Assembly (NCBI GenBank): GCA_935421135.1
Contig: OW285195.1
Coordinates: 15,018,158 to 15,082,157, forward strand
Length of the DNA: 64,000 nucleotides
Origin: Bugulina stolonifera
Taxonomy: Eukaryota > Bryozoa > Gymnolaemata > Cheilostomatida > Bugulidae
Reading direction: 5' to 3'
Positions 61,100 through 64,000 of this stretch are shown here, piece after piece; the stretch's first letter is position 1, and the number at the start of each line of letters is the position of its first letter. Under the pieces are notes generated by a model. It was not told where the DNA came from, did no database searches, and worked only from the letters and a program-made list of their open reading frames with translations. The translations under genes were made by a program, and so were the position numbers.

Positions 61100-61415
61100 T
61101 GGACAGTACCATGTGGGCAGTACCATGTGGACAGTACCATGTGGACAGTACCATGTGGACAGTACCATGTGGACAGTACCATGTGGGTAGGCAATACAAA
61201 GTTCTGGACAGTACCATGTGGGTAGGCAATACAAAGGTCTGGACAGTACTATGTGGGTAGTGCCATGTGGACAGTACCATGTGGACAGTGCCACGTGGAC
61301 AGTACCACGTGGACAGTACCACGTGGACAGTACCACGTGGACAGTACCACGTGGACAGTACCACGTGGACAGTACCACGTGGACAGTACCACGTGGACAG
61401 TACCATGTGGGTACC
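61100..61415. repeat. 14-bp array of E-box sequences
   Basis: The unit is ACAGTACCACGTGG or ACAGTACCATGTGG. From about 61,291 to 61,395 eight perfect CACGTG palindromes occur every 14 bp. The flanking units mostly have CATGTG, and two interruptions with AGGCAATACAAAG break the left part. All ORFs on both strands through it are repeat by-products. It lies about 0.6 kb upstream of gene 3. Confidence 0.95.
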
Positions 61416-61939
61416 TGTTATTCAAAGTTGTTGCAGGTTACTTTATTTACTATCAGAAACTTTAATCAAAATCAAATACCACAACCTCTTGGTAGCAGCT
61501 CGAGACTATTATATTACTAAATTATTGGAGCAAATTGAATTTATCAAGCTGGTTGACTCGAACCAGTCTCAGCTAAACAATGCCTTAATTGCAAAATATT
61601 TCACAATTATTGTCTTAATTGATGATGCCTGAGGTTTCTTTAGCCATTCCATAAAAGTATCTGCAGATCTCAGCATCTACATTACATGCCATCAGCAGTT
61701 AGTCTTCTACTGGTCCACATGCTCTGTATTTTATGTCCTAAACACATGTACACATCATAATACAGTACAATGTATGATACATGTTTGTACATCCATGGGT
61801 GCAAACATGTAATATCTCAGATATTTGGACATGCATAAAACATGTTTCTACCAATATTGAATCACCCTTTCTTGGGAAGTTGCCAATAGATATTCCTTTT
61901 CCATACATTATAATTAACATAATTTCCTTCACTTTCTAG

Positions 61940-62021
61940 TATATAAGGATCAGGGTTTGCGAGTTGATATCATAAAACCTTCAACTCTTTGATCAGAAAT
62001 ATCTACTGAACAGAATATAAA
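61940..62021 (+). promoter_or_regulatory. TATA box and leader of cysteine-rich gene 3
   Basis: TATATAAGG at about 61,940 is 82 bp before the ATG. The downstream leader with TGATCAGA and ACAGAATATAAA is shared with genes 1 and 2. Confidence 0.65.
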
Positions 62022-63786
62022 ATGAATTCTTATACTTTAACAGCTGTTGTAGCTGTACTAGTAGTTGGTGCATTATTTACTGAAGGTGAGTTGAAAACAT
62101 ACATTTTATTGAACAAAAATGTTAAATTTTTATCATCTTGAATATTATTTATAACACATTTATTAATATATGATACATAGTACTTGTTCTATTTAACGTT
62201 ATTTTAAGCTTTTAATCAAAGTGGAATGGTAGAGCAAAACCCTGGACCATGATATTGACGATGTGTTTATTTACAGCATCTCTCTGCCATCATCACTGTG
62301 CTCAGAGCCAATGTGGTCACTACTTCCCTAGTAACACTCCATATTCCTGTCCCAAGGGATACAGGAAAGATGCCTGTGGTTGTGAACTGCAGGACTGCCA
62401 GTGCAGTAAGTTAAAACAAAGGTTTATGTTAGTTTATGCAGAAATCGCATATAATTTAGACACCCTGCCATTTTTCGAGTTAGGTGCAGAAGTGGAGAAA
62501 TTTGAGATAGCCTTTGTTCTTCACCAAAAATGAAGCAGGAGAAGTTGTCTTCTCTATATTTTGCTGGTTGACCGCCCTTACCCCAAACCCCAACCACAAA
62601 CAAGGAACTAAGGCTATCCAAATTTCTCCACTACTGCACCTAACAGCATTTTTCTTCCATTGTCTAAACTCTAAATCATATATTTGTTGGTAAAATTTTT
62701 TAACCAGAGTGACAAAAGCACACATCACACTTACATGTATGGAGTGATTTGTGATGAGATAATCAGGCTGTTAACATACTGTACAGAGTTATCTGATTTT
62801 ATCATATTTTTAATTTTAGATGGCTGTGATGATACTGACTTAACAAAGTACTGTCCATACGGATACAGAACACAACAGGGCTGCCCCACTACTCTATGCA
62901 GTAAGTGTACTTGTATAAAATATAAAGTTATAATATACACATAAAATACATTGTGCGTGTATAATAGCTGTAACATAATTATTTATACATAGTACAGCTA
63001 TGTAACACTTGTACACCAGGAGTAAAACTTTACATATAAATGTATAATTATATTCCATGACATACTTTTAGGTATACACAAGCACATAGTAGTATCGTAT
63101 ACCTCTGTAGGCTATATCACAATATGTAGACACATAGTAGTATCGTATACATCTGTATATCACAGCATGTAGACACATAGTAGTATCGTATACCTCTGTA
63201 TATCACAATATGTAGACACATAGTAGTATCGTATACCTCTGTATATCACAGCATGTAGACACATAGTAGTATCGTATACCTCTGTATATCACAATATGTA
63301 GACACATAGTAGTATCATATACCTCTGTATATCACAGCATGTAGACACATAGTAGTATCGTATACCTCTGTATATCACAATATGTAGACACATAGTAGTA
63401 TCGCATACCTCTGTATATCACAGCATCTAGTGGTAAGACCTTATCAATGAATGACTATAAGTTACCATCTCACATCATTCTACTTTCTCTACCAGATTCC
63501 AGACCTCCAACCACCACCGTCAGATGTCCAAACTTTCAGGAACCCAGAAACAATATTACATGGCCATGTACACGAAAGAACCAGTGCACTGCACCGCAAG
63601 TCTGCTGCACAGACAATCATGGCGGCATGTTTTGTATGGACGGAATTGAGTAAGTACTGAAAATAGTATTATGATTATGTAATACAGTGAGTATTCAGAT
63701 AAATGTTTTCCAACTCTTTTCATACATATACATGTAAATTTATTAATAATTGTGATTTATTTTCATTTTGTAGAACTGGGTTCTAA
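62022..63786 (+). CDS. Cysteine-rich gene 3: secreted antistasin-like plus WAP-like protein
   Basis: Exons 62022-62085, 62277-62405, 62820-62900, 63496-63649, 63774-63786; 441 nt, 146 residues, stop TAA at 63,784. Signal peptide in exon 1; antistasin-like domain in exon 2 (CPKGYRKDACGCELQDCQC); GCDDTDLTKYCPYGYRT in exon 3; WAP-like cysteines in exon 4 (CPNFQEPRNN, QCTAPQVCC, CMDGIE). It is nearly identical in protein and leader sequence to gene 2, on the opposite strand, so the two are a recent divergent duplicate pair. A secreted protease-inhibitor role is inferred from the families. AATAAA at 63,925-63,930 is the probable polyadenylation signal. Confidence 0.82.
63081..63424 (+). repeat. 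43-bp intronic array with alternating unit types
   Basis: Eight copies of a 43-bp unit (ACACATAGTAGTATCGTATA...) sit in intron 3 of gene 3. Units ending CAATATGTAG alternate strictly with units ending CAGCATGTAG, giving an 86-bp dimer period. The intron of gene 2 lacks the array. Confidence 0.9.
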
Positions 63787-64000
63787 TAACGGCCTTCAAG
63801 ACTTCAACTAAGACTCACCATCATAGACTGAGGTCCGGAAAACAGATTAACAATCCATGAACAAACACGACATAAATACTAACTAAATCCTTTCTACTAA
63901 ATCACAATTTATTAATAATACTAAAATAAAACATCATACAAACATACTCCAAATGCTTTTTGACTTAGATCTGCATAGAGCATAGCAATGTTCTCCAAAC
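63787..64000 (+). other. 3' flank of gene 3
   Basis: AT-rich 3' untranslated and intergenic sequence with AATAAA at 63,925. Nothing else was seen. Confidence 0.5.

Noticed and set aside
60989..61632. Long ORFs on both strands rich in VLSTWYCP or DSTTWTVPRGQYHV
   Set aside because: They are translations of the 14-bp E-box array, which lacks stops in several frames.

Overview
The window is eukaryotic and almost certainly from an invertebrate animal. It is AT-rich, has many short introns with GTAAGT-type donors, carries several minisatellite arrays, and encodes animal-type domains (LRR-Roc-COR, caspase, eIF4G with MIF4G/MA3/W2, antistasin-like and WAP-like cysteine-rich domains). A sponge or another early-branching metazoan would fit, but nothing in the sequence proves the species. 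No tRNA, rRNA or CRISPR array was recognised. All multi-exon models below were built by eye from splice-site phase and have no transcript support.

Left part (1-28,400). Two tandem copies of one locus lie on the + strand. Copy B (14,723-26,018) can be assembled into 14 phase-compatible exons that encode about 1,292 residues: a novel N-terminal region, leucine-rich repeats, a Roc GTPase with COR, two 30-residue repeats, and then a complete caspase domain with its His/Cys pair. A single Roco-caspase polypeptide is the most interesting prediction here. Copy A (27-3,799) kept the N-terminus, the LRR exons and the tail, but lost most of Roc-COR and the whole caspase block, and its P-loop is mutated. 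Its last exon has expanded into a 19-copy 94-bp array. Between and inside the copies lie MITE-like elements, a solo LTR, a degenerate Ty3/gypsy RNase H fragment, GC-rich direct repeats and a 25-bp minisatellite.

Middle part (28,400-47,500). An eIF4G gene runs from 29,667 to 44,004 on the + strand. It has two eIF4E-binding-like motifs, MIF4G, MA3 and W2 domains. Just upstream is an intact retrotransposon gag-like ORF whose donor phase matches the first eIF4G exon, so a gag-eIF4G fusion is possible. Downstream (45,051-47,470) is a diverged partial tandem copy of the MIF4G exons with the same exon lengths and one damaged donor. Several introns of these genes carry tandem arrays whose repeat unit contains a splice donor or acceptor.

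Right part (47,500-64,000). Mostly non-coding sequence with two solo LTRs of one family, plus a cluster of three five-exon genes for small secreted cysteine-rich proteins (antistasin-like plus WAP-like, probably protease inhibitors). Gene 1 (+) has an in-frame TGA before its WAP domain. Genes 2 (-) and 3 (+) are close copies in divergent orientation, and a 14-bp array of CACGTG/CATGTG E-boxes lies upstream of gene 3.
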